A stretch of DNA of 64,000 nucleotides, from assembly GCA_011503125.2 (NCBI GenBank), contig WWBZ02000007.1, positions 496,001 to 560,000 on the forward strand, written 5' to 3'. Both the position numbers and the translations under genes were made by a program. Each line of letters opens with the position of its first letter. Within the stretch, counting starts at the first letter, position 1. The notes beneath the pieces are model-generated. The model was given only the letters and a program-made list of their open reading frames with translations, was not told where the DNA came from and searched no databases. Of the stretch, positions 22,947 through 33,129 are shown one piece after another. The DNA comes from Botryosphaeria dothidea (lineage: Eukaryota; Ascomycota; Dothideomycetes; Botryosphaeriales; Botryosphaeriaceae).

Positions 22947-24664
22947 CTAAGGGAAGCGACAAGTCCACCTGGCAAACAGCGAATCTTTATGAGTGACTAA
23001 CATTGCCAAGGAAGCGATGCTGACGACCACGATAATGAGGACTGCCATGTAATCAAGGATCAGGACTCTCCTATAAGTGGCACGGGGTCCTTTCAAATGA
23101 AGTGGATTCGGCCTGGCACTTGCGTAAGGATATCCGCCACGGCCTTCAGCGTCGAGGCACGTTGGGTTGATGAACGTATTCTGAGATCTGATGCTGGCAT
23201 CGCTCGTCTCAATATTGATTGAAGGTCGTCCAGAAAAGGGTAGGCGTTGCATAGTCCCTTCTTTGGCGCTTGGTGCTTCGTCCAGCACCTCGAGGGCTTC
23301 GTTGTACTGTGATGTATCGCCCCTTGACCGCCCGGCCATTTGGAAACGAGAAGCAGCAAGTACAGCCTTCATGGACCTGCGTAGACTTGCGTTTCGCTGC
23401 AGCTTGAAATCTCTGAGTTCGATGCCGTGCAAATCCATACCAGCCCTTTTGCAAGCATCGGGAAGGTATTTGGTCAAGGCATCGATATGTGTGTCCGTCA
23501 ACTTTCTGCAGCTCTCTCCGAAAGCAAAACGCAGCGTGAGGAATGATGCGCTCTGCTGTTCATTGGCAAGACGTTTGGATCTCTGTTTCTTCTCAATCTC
23601 GCTGCTGTCGAGCGGACTGAGTCGAATATATCTCTCGTTTTGTTGGAGACGATCGTAGACGTAGGAAGGGCTATTATGCCTCGGGGGGTGCATGTTGATT
23701 CTTTCGCACAGCCTCCAAGTAGAGAAAGGCCGACCAAGATTGCGAAGGTCTCGCAAGGCCTTGATCAAAGCCGCCGTGAAAGAGTTCTTTCCTGGGCCTG
23801 ATGTCACCATATCGTGCCCGCACGCTGCAAGGAGCTGGTAAGTCCTGTTCCCTTCCATTGCGCTCTTGTGAGCATGCGCAGCGAAACAGGTGTCCAGAAT
23901 TGCAAGAGCGTCGGCTTTCAACCCTTCAAGAAGACTCTTCTCTGCTTGATGCCACTGTGCCTGAGCAGCTTCCTTCCCTTTGCCTACAGTGAAGCCTGGA
24001 GTGTCTGGGCTTCTCGGTGGTGTTTCGCTGCAGATGACGTTAGTCTCAAGGTCTTCCAACGCCGCGTGTGGGAAGACTACTCACGCAAAGAATTCCAACA
24101 AACCACTTTCAGCACTAGTGCTTCTCGCTGATACCTTGCGATATTTGGAATGTCCCGTGTAATACACGATCAGCAGGCTTCTCGGTCCATCAAACTCGAG
24201 TACAAATCGCGCCATTTCGAAATTTAGCTGTTGCTGAGGAGATGTATCTGTGTGTAGCTCAATTTTCCGAGTGCAATAATTGAAGTCATCTTTGAAAACT
24301 TCTTCCAGCTCCGCGACCTGTTTTCAAATCAGCTTGTATATACTGGAAACTCTGGGGCCATGGCACATACCTCATTCTTGGTATTCAGTTGATCCAGATC
24401 ATCACGCCATTTGATGATAAGTACCGCAACTTGGTCGTAGCTGTCAGAGAACCCGATGTTCTCGGCTATCCCCTCGTTCCATCGGAGCTGCAGCTCTGAA
24501 GCCTGCTCCTGAGTTTTGCTCTCTTGGCGAAGGCTACCGGGCAACGAGACAGGGATGCCGTCTGTACTAGAATGCAAGAGCCCGCCCGGGCTTGTAATGT
24601 CTGTTTCCGAATGGCGCCTGCGACCCGACGTCTCGAGACGCTCCAGGTTTCTCTGGTTGCTCAT
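22947..24664 (-). CDS. caspase-like protease with C-terminal membrane anchor (pair B)
   Basis: Paralogue of the protease part of the gene at 9269. Exons 24664-24371, 24317-24085, 24027-22947 (535 aa), GT..AG, with the same two intron phases (0 and 2) as the first two introns of its paralogue. Residues about 70-320 are caspase-like: VAVLIIKW strand, catalytic His154 in IVYYTGHS, catalytic Cys223 in LAILDTCFAA. The loop between them is 21 residues longer than in the paralogue. Residues about 336-406 repeat the module seen after the paralogue's protease domain (LTLRFAFG, LPDAC). In place of a lipase, the protein has a short polar linker and one transmembrane helix at about 497-520 (DYMAVLIIVVVSIASLAML) with a short basic tail. 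This suggests a membrane-tethered protease. It is divergent from the second DUF6594-type gene and its small neighbour. Confidence 0.87.
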
Positions 24665-25511
24665 GGTGCTGCCAATGGGGTACAACAGTGACTGTATGGA
24701 AGAGATCCTATTGATTCTTCACAAAAGTTGCTGATTCGACGCCTAGCTTGGTTTTAAATTACTACTAAAAAGGCTGGCTGGCTCTGCAAGGCCCCATCAT
24801 GACGATAATGCAGCTCTTTCAGCCTTTCATGAATATTTTGCGCTCAAGAACTGCGCCTTGCCAACCAAAAGAACACCTGCATCGACGATCGATAAGATTC
24901 ACATGCTATGGATGTTTGTAGGCTCTTCTGGCTAGGAAAACTTGTGGTTGCAGGCGTTTGCGATCATTGCCTGTCTTTGCTTTTCTTGCTCATGTGTTCA
25001 CCAATCGGCCCCCCACCACGTTCTTTGTAAGACAGCGGCGCTGGCGGCGTCAAACAGCAATCGTTTCCAACCCTCCTGAAGCCTCATGCATCGGCAAGGC
25101 TGATATTGCCTGTTTGCCTGATTCCTCATCTTTGAGAATCTGCATGGCAGCCACAGTCGCTCCACCAATGAGATTTGCAGCCGAATGGCGCCACATATGC
25201 AGTCACCCGGGCAGTGCTTCCCGCGGCCCCCAAGATGGCGTGCGTTGATTTTCGTGTCGTGTCTTACAGTAGTTACAATCGGAGAAGGTGCTGGGGCGAG
25301 TGTTTGGTGGCAAGGCTGATCCAAGAGCCGCAAACTGAAAGACTTGCATTCATAAATGCCTCAGAACCAATGGATTCACCACAGCAGGAACGCACTAACC
25401 ACTCTGCACACCGAGCCAACGCGGAACGGTAAGGTATCAGAAGTACAACCACATACACCAAGAATTCAAATCTGCCTTGCCGTCGCTTCAGCTTACGCGA
25501 GGCTACCAAGC
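24665..25511. promoter_or_regulatory. divergent upstream region of pair B
   Basis: 847 bases between the caspase start (24664) and the first exon of the small unknown gene (25512). Both flanking genes point outward. No specific site was identified, and no recognisable protein is encoded here. Confidence 0.4.
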
Positions 25512-25945
25512 ATGTCCGAACAGGTAAGCAAAGCCGGCGCATTTCGGCATCCCACATCTTCTTCCGAGCAGTTCTCTCACCTGTAAAAGTTTCAGCCGAC
25601 GAGTCCTCCCCTCTCCCCGAAGAAATCCGGAGTGGATGCGAAAGTCAATCCTGAGCTGGTAAGCGTGGGACGCCATCGAACATTTGTCTATAGCGCTGAC
25701 ACACATGTGAGGAAAACCCTGCCGCCTTCGCAAAGGGCAACAAAGTTATCATGGCTGTCTCTGAGATCTTGAAAAATGGGGATACAGAACGTAAAAGAAA
25801 GGAGTTCTTGGTTCACAAACAACGGTGGAAGGAAGCGGACGGAAACAGCGGGGAGTGGTTATACCAACTTTCGAGCAACGGCGTTGTATACAAGTCAGAT
25901 GGCACTGATTGGTTCCCGGAGAGCAAGATACGCCTTGCGCAATGA
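25512..25945 (+). CDS. small protein of unknown function, 102 aa, between pair B genes
   Basis: I do not recognise this gene. Proposed exons 25512-25523, 25596-25658 and 25712-25945; both introns are GT..AG in phase 0 (donors gtaagc and gtaagc), which is better than chance. The product starts MSEQ, has a Pro/Ser-rich patch (PTSPPLSPKKSG), then a charged helical part (AVSEILKNGDTERKRKEFL) and a compact C-terminal part with Trp and Tyr (GEWLYQLSSNGVVYKSDG, TDWFPESK). There is no signal peptide or membrane helix. It lies on the same strand and only 180 bases upstream of the DUF6594-type gene, inside the divergent spacer of pair B; pair A has no visible counterpart. It could be an adaptor or inhibitor of the neighbouring protease, which is speculation, or an unrelated gene. 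The third exon alone could also be translated from 25751. Confidence 0.5.
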
Positions 25946-26125
25946 TAGGTTGGAAGGAATACGCGGCTGAAGTTTTGCTGTCGCACATGCGGAGCCTGGC
26001 GCTTGACCGGCGATAGATAAATGGATTCGAAAACCCCGCATCATCCTTTGAGCGCCTTCAAGGCGTACAGCTGCATTTCCCGTCGATTACTGACACTAAC
26101 TTTGTCTCTCTTTTATTGTCAGAAG

Positions 26126-27424
26126 ATGACTTCCCAGGAAAGGAGATCGGACAGCATTCCAGTCCTATCTCCAAGCAGCACAGTGTTCTCTGGAGAGGCT
26201 ATTATCAATATTGGAGATGATTCGAAAGGAAAAGGCAAAAGCCAAGATAGTAAAAGTAAGCCACATGCGTGTCATAAGAATAGGCTATTGACCAACGTCA
26301 GGGCGCTGGGGGAGGAGATTTCTCCCCTCGAGGCTTTTGAAATCCTCGCCGGGGCACGTGCGTCGCATCAAGACTCATGATACCACAGTGCGCAAGTGTA
26401 AGAACACCTTTGGATCGGTCGATGACATAACCACTTATGTCGACGAACAGTAGAGCAGTGTCCAAGGGGGTATCCCCTTGTTGCCGCTTTCCAGTCAAGT
26501 GAACCTTGCTTTAGCCTCTATCGAGGATTCGGTTACCTTCATTCACGTGTGCTGTTGGATCTCCAATGTGAGCTCGCAGAATTAGAGGATGAACTGAATG
26601 AGTTCGACGAGTTGGACGACTCACCGCGAACCCGGATTCGTCTTCAGTCAAGGTCACAGGATGCAATGTTTGCAAAGAGGCAGGCTCCAGAAAGAAGTCG
26701 CCGAGATATACTCTCAGAGATCAGAACAAGACTCGTGGAATATGGTAGCTTCCCTTCTTCAGGCTAGTGTCCTCAAACATCTGACGTAAATGACAGATGA
26801 GCTCCTGATAAAATCCCGTGAAACCTCGACATTTCAGCGTCCCTCCGATCGGGATTACAACAGTGTGAGGACTTGGTTCCACAACGAGAAACCTCTGACA
26901 GGCAACGATACTCGATCAATAAAGTGCAAGGAAGACATGCTTACTTTGCGCCAAGGAAGAGAATGGGCTGGATTTGATGGGCTAATCGAATCCTCATTGA
27001 GAAAATTTGATTGCAAACTCATCCGCGTACGTATTGACTTTAATTAAGAGCGAAGAGCGTTGCTTACACCTTACAGGCGATCTTTCAACCCCGAGATTTG
27101 GCACAGAAGACCAACGATGAGAGCATATATTACTATTCCGCAAAGAGGGTTGAGTCCTTCGTTGCCATTATCATCACAGTGATCATTTTCATTCTTCTCG
27201 TTCTGCCCGTTGTTGCGATGTATCGATTGACAAGTCTCGGAGGCAGATCATCAACGTTTGATGCAATCGGTGTGTTAGTAGTATTCACGCTTTTGTTTTC
27301 TGCAGCCATGTCATTGTTGACGAAAGCTAAACGTCACGAGTTATTTGGCGCATCAGCGGCTTATTGTGCGGTGTTGGTGGTCTTCATTTCGAATTTCAAC
27401 AGCCCATCTGATGGCGCGCAGTGA
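26126..27424 (+). CDS. DUF6594-type three-helix membrane protein (pair B)
   Basis: Paralogue of the gene at 6457-7982. Exons 26126-26357, 26451-26744, 26797-27026, 27077-27424 (367 aa), with phases 1, 1, 0 as in the paralogue. The joined codon at the first acceptor gives LEQCPRGYP, matching LEQYPCGYP of the paralogue, which supports this exon choice. Order: polar N-terminus with the short hydrophobic motif AIINIGD (residues 25-31), CPRGYPLVAAFQSS, helix GYLHSRVLLDLQCELAELEDEL, a charged variable region, MLTLRQGREWAGFDG, then three membrane helices at about 280-303, 313-333 and 340-357. The membrane segment is nearly identical to the paralogue while the region before it has diverged and is shorter. 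A longer in-frame start at 26021 is possible but is less supported. Function unknown; inferred partner of the protease at 22947-24664. Confidence 0.82.
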
Positions 27425-28165
27425 TTCCCTACGGGCCTGATGAGTCGAGATGATTGCAGTTGCACGGAACTAGAGTACTGCCTGGTCTGCAGCGAGGATG
27501 CCATTCCATTTGTTTGATTATCGTGATTGAGGGTTTACACGGCGTTCTTCAGGTTCTCGTTGAAGTTTGAAGGCGGTTTCTTCTTCTTATTTAGTCTGTA
27601 CTTGTTTAGACAGAACCTCTAATGATGTAATGCAAACATAGAATTGTGCCAACTTGAATCGGGACCTCCGCACACTGTTTTAGCTGAGTGAGCTTAGGAT
27701 AGCCTGCTTGCAGAAGATGGCAAATACTGGTAGATCCAGCACGTTCAGCATTCTCTTATTGTATCTATCAATAGTATCATTTCCGTCAAGCACTTATAAG
27801 CTATTCCCGCCATCTCGGATTTTCGGGAAATGTTAATGGAGGTCCTGATTCAGCATGGACCCTTCGAAATTCCGCCTTCTCTAGCATCGCCGAGCAGGTA
27901 GGGTTTTTTCTTTGCCGCCACAAGACGCTTCATCTTCCTCAAAATATAAATCAGACGTGCAGAGGATATGAGTCTCTGCTCCGGACAGACCGAGGAGTTT
28001 GGTGTGGTTGTAGTCTCGCAGACAAAGGGATGCATGGAAACCTTGTCAGCCATCCACGTAACTACAACAAGACTGAAGTTCGTCAACTTTGGAGGAAATA
28101 TCGGGGTTTATAGCGATTTGTCTCTTTCCATGGCCGAAGAAGGAACGGATCATACGTACTATAAA
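27425..28165. other. convergent intergenic spacer
   Basis: Facing 3' flanks of the DUF6594-type gene and the FAD monooxygenase. Moderately AT-rich; nothing recognised. Confidence 0.55.
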
Positions 28166-30201
28166 TCACAAATTCTCTGATATCTCTGTTAATGAACCTT
28201 GTGGCCGTACGGGTACAAAATGCGCAAAGAATCTTTCCACAAGCTGAACCCCGGTGAGGGAATAAATCGCGGCAATATCTAGATCTGCATTAGCAAGCGC
28301 TCCTTCCTAAAGCCTAGCCCGTCTGACTGTGACTTACAATGGTCTGGTCGCACAATGACGAGGGCCCCTTTGGCTGGATCTATTCCAAAGTTCTCGTAGG
28401 CGCGCCCGTGAATGTGCTTGTAGTCTTCGTCGTCCACGTATACTTTGTGGATGTCTAGGAGAGATGAGCTGTCAATACGTGTGCTATTGGCGACCTGCCA
28501 TTCTTGTATTTGATCAAATTACCTCTCATTTTCCACTTGCCAGTGACTGGCCAGAAATATTCCGGAATCTGGCCCTGCTCTATTCCGAGGCGTCTCCCTT
28601 TAAACAGAACAATGGACTCAATGAAGCTGTCAATATCAGCGCCCTTCTGAGTGAACTTCTGAACAAGGCCTTGATCTCCTTCAAGAGATTCTGCAAGCTA
28701 TACACCAAGTCAGCTCATGAAGGAGCGCGAGGAATCGGACAGGTACCTTCTTTAACCTGGTGAATGTGGTCGTATCAGCAATATCGCCAGCAAAAATAAT
28801 AAGTCTCCACCGACCATCAGCCGGTAAAGCTCTTGCAAGCTGCATAGATTTCGCATCGCAGAATCTCACCACCTGCGCGCTTGGAAAGCGCATCCCCACA
28901 GCAATGTTCTTCACCAAATCCTCCGTGCTTCCCTCAATATCAGTGATAGTGGAGTCATCATACCGCGCCGTCAACCCTGCCATGTAACGTCCTGACTTGA
29001 TAAACTGCTCGCTGACGTATTCCGGACTGGGTGCATCCTCGCCCGTCTTGAATAACCGAGCAAAACTTATATCAAAGGCAATAAGATCGGCAGCAACTTT
29101 GTGCCTCTCGGTAACGTAAGTGTTGACGATGGAGTGATGAACCTGGCCGCTTAATGCAGAGCCCAGCTTCCACCCGATATTGTAACCGTCCTGGAGGCTG
29201 ACGTTCATGCCCTGACCCGCCTTAGGTGAATGAGTATGGCACGCATCTCCAGTGAGAAAAACTCGGCCAGATTGAGTAAAGCGGTCCGCCAGGCGTTGGC
29301 CGATGGCGTAGGCAGACCACCAGGCAGTCTCTGCAAATTCCATGGTATATGGCTTGAAGACTTGACGAGAAGTTTCGTGCAGGTCGGCAAGCTTGACATC
29401 CCTTGCCGCAGTTCCTTGTGGTAGTTCGATGTAAAAGCGAACCAGAGAGCCGCCTTCCCGTGGAATGATGATCAAGTTCCCGGGGTTAGAGCGGATGATG
29501 GCCTTCTTGCGGATGTCAGGAAAATTGGTCCTCGGGTAGATATCCATGACTCCCCAAATCGTGTCGCTGCTGTCTCCGAGCATTTGGATACCCAGCGATT
29601 TGCGGACCAGACTGTGCGCTCCATCACAACCCTGTATTCGCACCGTCAGACCTGACCTTTTTTCATCATGAAAGAAGATTCTTACCAGAACATATTTAGC
29701 CCGGAACTCTTCCTCTTTGCCATCCTTTTCCGCAACGACGCTGACCGCATACGCCTCCGGATCCGCTGCAGTTGACTCATCAACCACCACACCGCGCACC
29801 TCATACCCATAATCAATCTCCGGCCCCCCAAACCTTCTTATCGCCCCAATCAGCAGATAATTCACCCTCGCCTGATTCAGAATCACATGCGGCAAATGCG
29901 ACAGCCCCACGGGCGTGTCCGCGGTGACCTTTGTCCTGACGATCCCGCCCTCCCCTTCCCCCGGCGCCCAAAACGTCACCTCCAGCACGTGGTACGCCTC
30001 GCGCAGCAGCTCCTCCGCGATGCCGAAGCTCTCAAACACCTCGACGGTGCGGCACTGCACGCCGTCGGCCTGGCCGGTCTTGAGCGGGCCGGCGCGGCGC
30101 TCGAGCAGCTTGAACGGCACGCCGTAGCGGGCCAGCCAGGTCGCGGCGCAGAGGCCGGCGGACCCGGCGCCGCAGATGAGGACGTCGGTGTGCTGGACCA
30201 T
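28166..30201 (-). CDS. FAD-dependent aromatic monooxygenase (phenol 2-monooxygenase type)
   Basis: Flavoprotein that hydroxylates a phenolic or related ring with NAD(P)H and O2; substrate not predictable. Exons 30201-29686, 29631-28747, 28697-28523, 28454-28338, 28284-28166 (603 aa), all GT..AG. FAD motifs: the GxGxxG Rossmann fold in DVLICGAGSAGLCAATWLA, LLERR, the DG motif at GCDGAHSLVRKSLGI, and the second FAD motif FLTGDACHTHSPKAGQGMN. The C-terminal third is the thioredoxin-like dimerisation domain of phenol hydroxylases (LIIFAGDIAD, IHKVYVDDED, ALVIVRPDHY). The intron 29685-29632 is 54 bases and free of stops, so an unspliced reading would insert 18 residues. An upstream in-frame Met at 30300 would add 33 residues, but the start MVQHTDVLICGAG at 30201 fits the family. 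No biosynthetic partners lie next to it. Confidence 0.9.
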
Positions 30202-31878
30202 TGCTTTTTTCTCCCCCTCTTGGTGGATGCGGGTGGTGATGGCGGCGGGAATGCGGGGCCGAGACGGGGTTTGTGGGGAATCTGGGGTATTTGCGGTCAT
30301 GAGAAAATTCGTAGCGGCAGTGAAGGTTTGGGGGAAAGATGATGGATGGTAATATGCCCCGTCCAGTGGGAAGATTAGAAAGCGTCATACCGCACTCCCG
30401 ATGCAGGAAGCCGCAGCATGGTTGGGGTAGATGTCAGTGGGAGGAGGCTGATTGGCTGGTTATCGAGCCGAGGCTGCGACATGTCAGAGTCGGGACTGGC
30501 AGACGGAAAGTATGGAGACGGGGCATGGTTCGGGGGGAAGTAAGGGCGGCAATTTCCCCACGAGACAGGCGGCAGGCATCGACGTCCATATGGACAGGAT
30601 GAAAAGCTACGCCTCGAAACTCAGCTCTACTTCCGCTACAATCCGTTGTGAGACAGCAAGGGATCCTTTCTTCCGATGCAATGGTGCCACACACAAAGCG
30701 TATCTCTATAGATGCAACTTAATCTTAGAAATGAAATAAAAATCCAAGATGTCCACATAAACAGTCTTGACATCGGTTGCTAGCGTAGGGCTGATCCTGA
30801 GATCACCTTCCGACCATTGGAAACAACCCAGATAAAAAAGAAATCTTGGCACAATAATCCCAAAGATGTTACTCTAATGCTCCTTCTCTATGCCACAGCA
30901 CTAGATAATGGATGCCCGCACCGCGGAAGCCGGCAAACCTTGCGTCCGATCCGCCCTTCGCCGGGCAGCCGACCTGTAGCGCTTATGTCAGACCCCTTCG
31001 CACATCCAGATTGAAACAGCCCCGTCCACGACGGGCCGTGAAGCTTACCTCGAAAGCTTGTGCTCTGTGTCAAAGCGCGAAGATCGGCAGGGCACCAACA
31101 GCTTCCACAATTTCCAGCAACCGGAATTACCGCAAAAGGCAGGAGGACGGCGCGGTGGGACCACTTCGGATTTACCAGGAAGGGCTAGCCACCAGGAACC
31201 ACGCCTGGGCTACAGCTTGACCGCAGCACTGACACCAGGAGAACAGACCGCAGGAAGAGCCAACACGAGCTCTTTCTCGACTAGCAGGGCGTTGTTTGAA
31301 TGGAGGACGGATTCACCGGTTGAGGAAGGCCATGTCTGCAAAGGGCGCCATGAAGGATTTGATGAAGGCTGGTTTGAGGCCACCTGTCGCACGTTCAGCA
31401 TCTTCAGCTTCGTTATTTACCACGTGAAACTAGCCAGTTGTCTTGCTTATTCACGATTAGGGCGGGTAGTACATTGTGGGGATGACCTGCTTGGGGGGCC
31501 GAAAAGGGAGCCAGCCCACGCCGTGCCGACCCAAATTTAAGCGTAAGGACCCCATGCTTCCCGTAGATGGAAGCTTACTTGACCTAGCTCATCAGACAAG
31601 GGCGGACCACATCCGGCTTCAGAGTTACCGCTTTGGGTAAACGAATTGGAGGCTACATGGTGGTGTCCACCCTCGAGGTTACACCTACGCCGATCTCCTC
31701 GAAGAGCTGGAAATAGATTTGTTTCTATTATGTTGGACTCTCCGACACCGAGCATGCCGATCACTAAAATAAACATAATATAAAAGTCAGCTGCCAGTCA
31801 CGTAGATGCAACAACTCACAGCTCTTCCTCTCAAACAACTTTCTACACCACCTTCCGTTCAAACCCCACCCATCCAAA
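30202..31878. other. intergenic, divergent promoters
   Basis: 1.7 kb between the monooxygenase start and the chitosanase start. No gene recognised. A TATA-like element close to the chitosanase is listed separately. Confidence 0.5.
31779..31786 (+). promoter_or_regulatory. TATA-like element of chitosanase gene
   Basis: The sequence tataaaag lies 93 bases before the chitosanase start codon, a usual position for a strongly expressed fungal secreted-enzyme gene. Confidence 0.5.
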
Positions 31879-32741
31879 ATGGTCGGCTTCACCACCACCC
31901 TCGCCGCCACGGCCGCCATCTTCTCCATGGCAACCGCCTACGACATCCCGGCCAACCTCCAAAAAATCTACGACGCCCACAAGGCCCGTATACCCCTCCC
32001 CTCCCAGCCCCTCCCAACCCACTAACGACCCAACCACAGCCCGGCAAATGCTCCAAGAAACTCCTCGGCGGCTTCGCCCCGGGCGTCGGCAGCAACGACC
32101 ACACCTTCGCCTACTGCGGCGACATCTCGTCCAACACCATCTTCCTGCACTCGCAAGCCAACGGCGGGCAGTACGCCGACATGGACGTCGACTGCGACGG
32201 CGCGAACCAAGGCGCGGGCGACTGCGCCAACGACCCGACGGGCCAGTCGCAGACGGCGTTCCAGGACCGCGTGCGTGCGCACGGCATCGCCGACCTCGAC
32301 GCCAACGTGCACCCGTACGTCGTGTTCGGCAACGACGGGCCCAAGTTCGATCCGCAGCAGTACGGGATGGAGCCGCTGAGCGTGATGGCCGTCGTGTGCG
32401 GCGGGAAGCTGGTGCGCCCTTTCCCGCCTCTCTCTCCCTCTCCACGAAAGAATGCTGACGCTCTTTTCTTTTTCTTTTTTCGATAGCACTACGGCATCTG
32501 GGGCGACACCAACGGCGCCAACACCATCGGCGAGGCGTCCATTGCGCTGGCCAAGCTGTGCTTCCCCAACGGCGGTATAACCGGCGACAACGGCCACGGT
32601 GGCAAGGACGTCCTGTACATCGGCTTCACCGGCTCCGGCACCGTGCCCAACGACGCTAACTGGAAGGCTGGCAACGCTCGAGATTTCGAGAAGAGCATTC
32701 GCACCTTGGGTGACAAGCTTGTTTCTGGTCTGGCGGCTTAG
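31879..32741 (+). CDS. GH75 endo-chitosanase, secreted
   Basis: Secreted fungal chitosanase of glycoside hydrolase family 75, hydrolysing beta-1,4 bonds of chitosan. Proposed exons 31879-31983, 32040-32411, 32487-32741 (243 aa). Residues 1-20 are a signal peptide ([20 protein letters not shown]), followed by the usual mature start [12 protein letters not shown]. Family motifs include [20 protein letters not shown], the acidic strand ADMDVDCDG with the expected catalytic Asp, and [22 protein letters not shown] with the conserved Glu. The second intron is GT..AG. The first is a problem: the only GT donor (31988) leaves the frame off by one, while a GC..AG intron 31984-32039 joins it as HK|PGKC, close to other family members. 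So either this is a non-canonical intron or a base is missing. The rest of the model is firm. Confidence 0.85.
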
Positions 32742-33129
32742 AGTGATGGGGTTGGGAAATTCTGGAGTTAGTGACTTCTGTAAATATCTTTGAGAGAGAC
32801 AGAAATGAAGCAAAATCAAGTGTCTTTTTATGCAGCTATTGGGCCGTTCTATGGCTTCTCCTGGCCTTTCGTGAACCAAGACTCAGAGCTCTCTTGAGCA
32901 GCCCCACTGAAATGAGCATTGCCAAAGCAAACACCAATTATCATACGTTGACTCTGGAAACCATTTTCTCTTGGGCGAATGCGGGAAGAAATCCCATAAA
33001 CATTGTTTGTACAGCCGGGTAGCGATTGGCATCTAAACTTTTGAACGTCAATATTACAAGAATTGAGCCACCAAGATGGTTTTTTCCGAACAAAAATGCA
33101 TTGGGGCAATCTGACAGTCCACCAACCGC
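32742..33129. other. convergent intergenic spacer
   Basis: Facing 3' flanks of the chitosanase and the CCDC47-like gene; nothing recognised. Confidence 0.55.

Noticed and set aside
26256..26450. Alternative first donor at 26256 (gtaagc) for the pair B DUF6594-type gene
   Set aside because: It keeps phase but makes a longer intron and loses the EEISPLEAF stretch that resembles the paralogue's second exon; the donor at 26358 yields the matching LEQ junction.
28681..30300. Reading the monooxygenase and the 29685-29632 stretch as one uninterrupted exon
   Set aside because: The 54-base segment has donor and acceptor signals and interrupts the conserved KYVL-GCDGAH motif of flavin hydroxylases.
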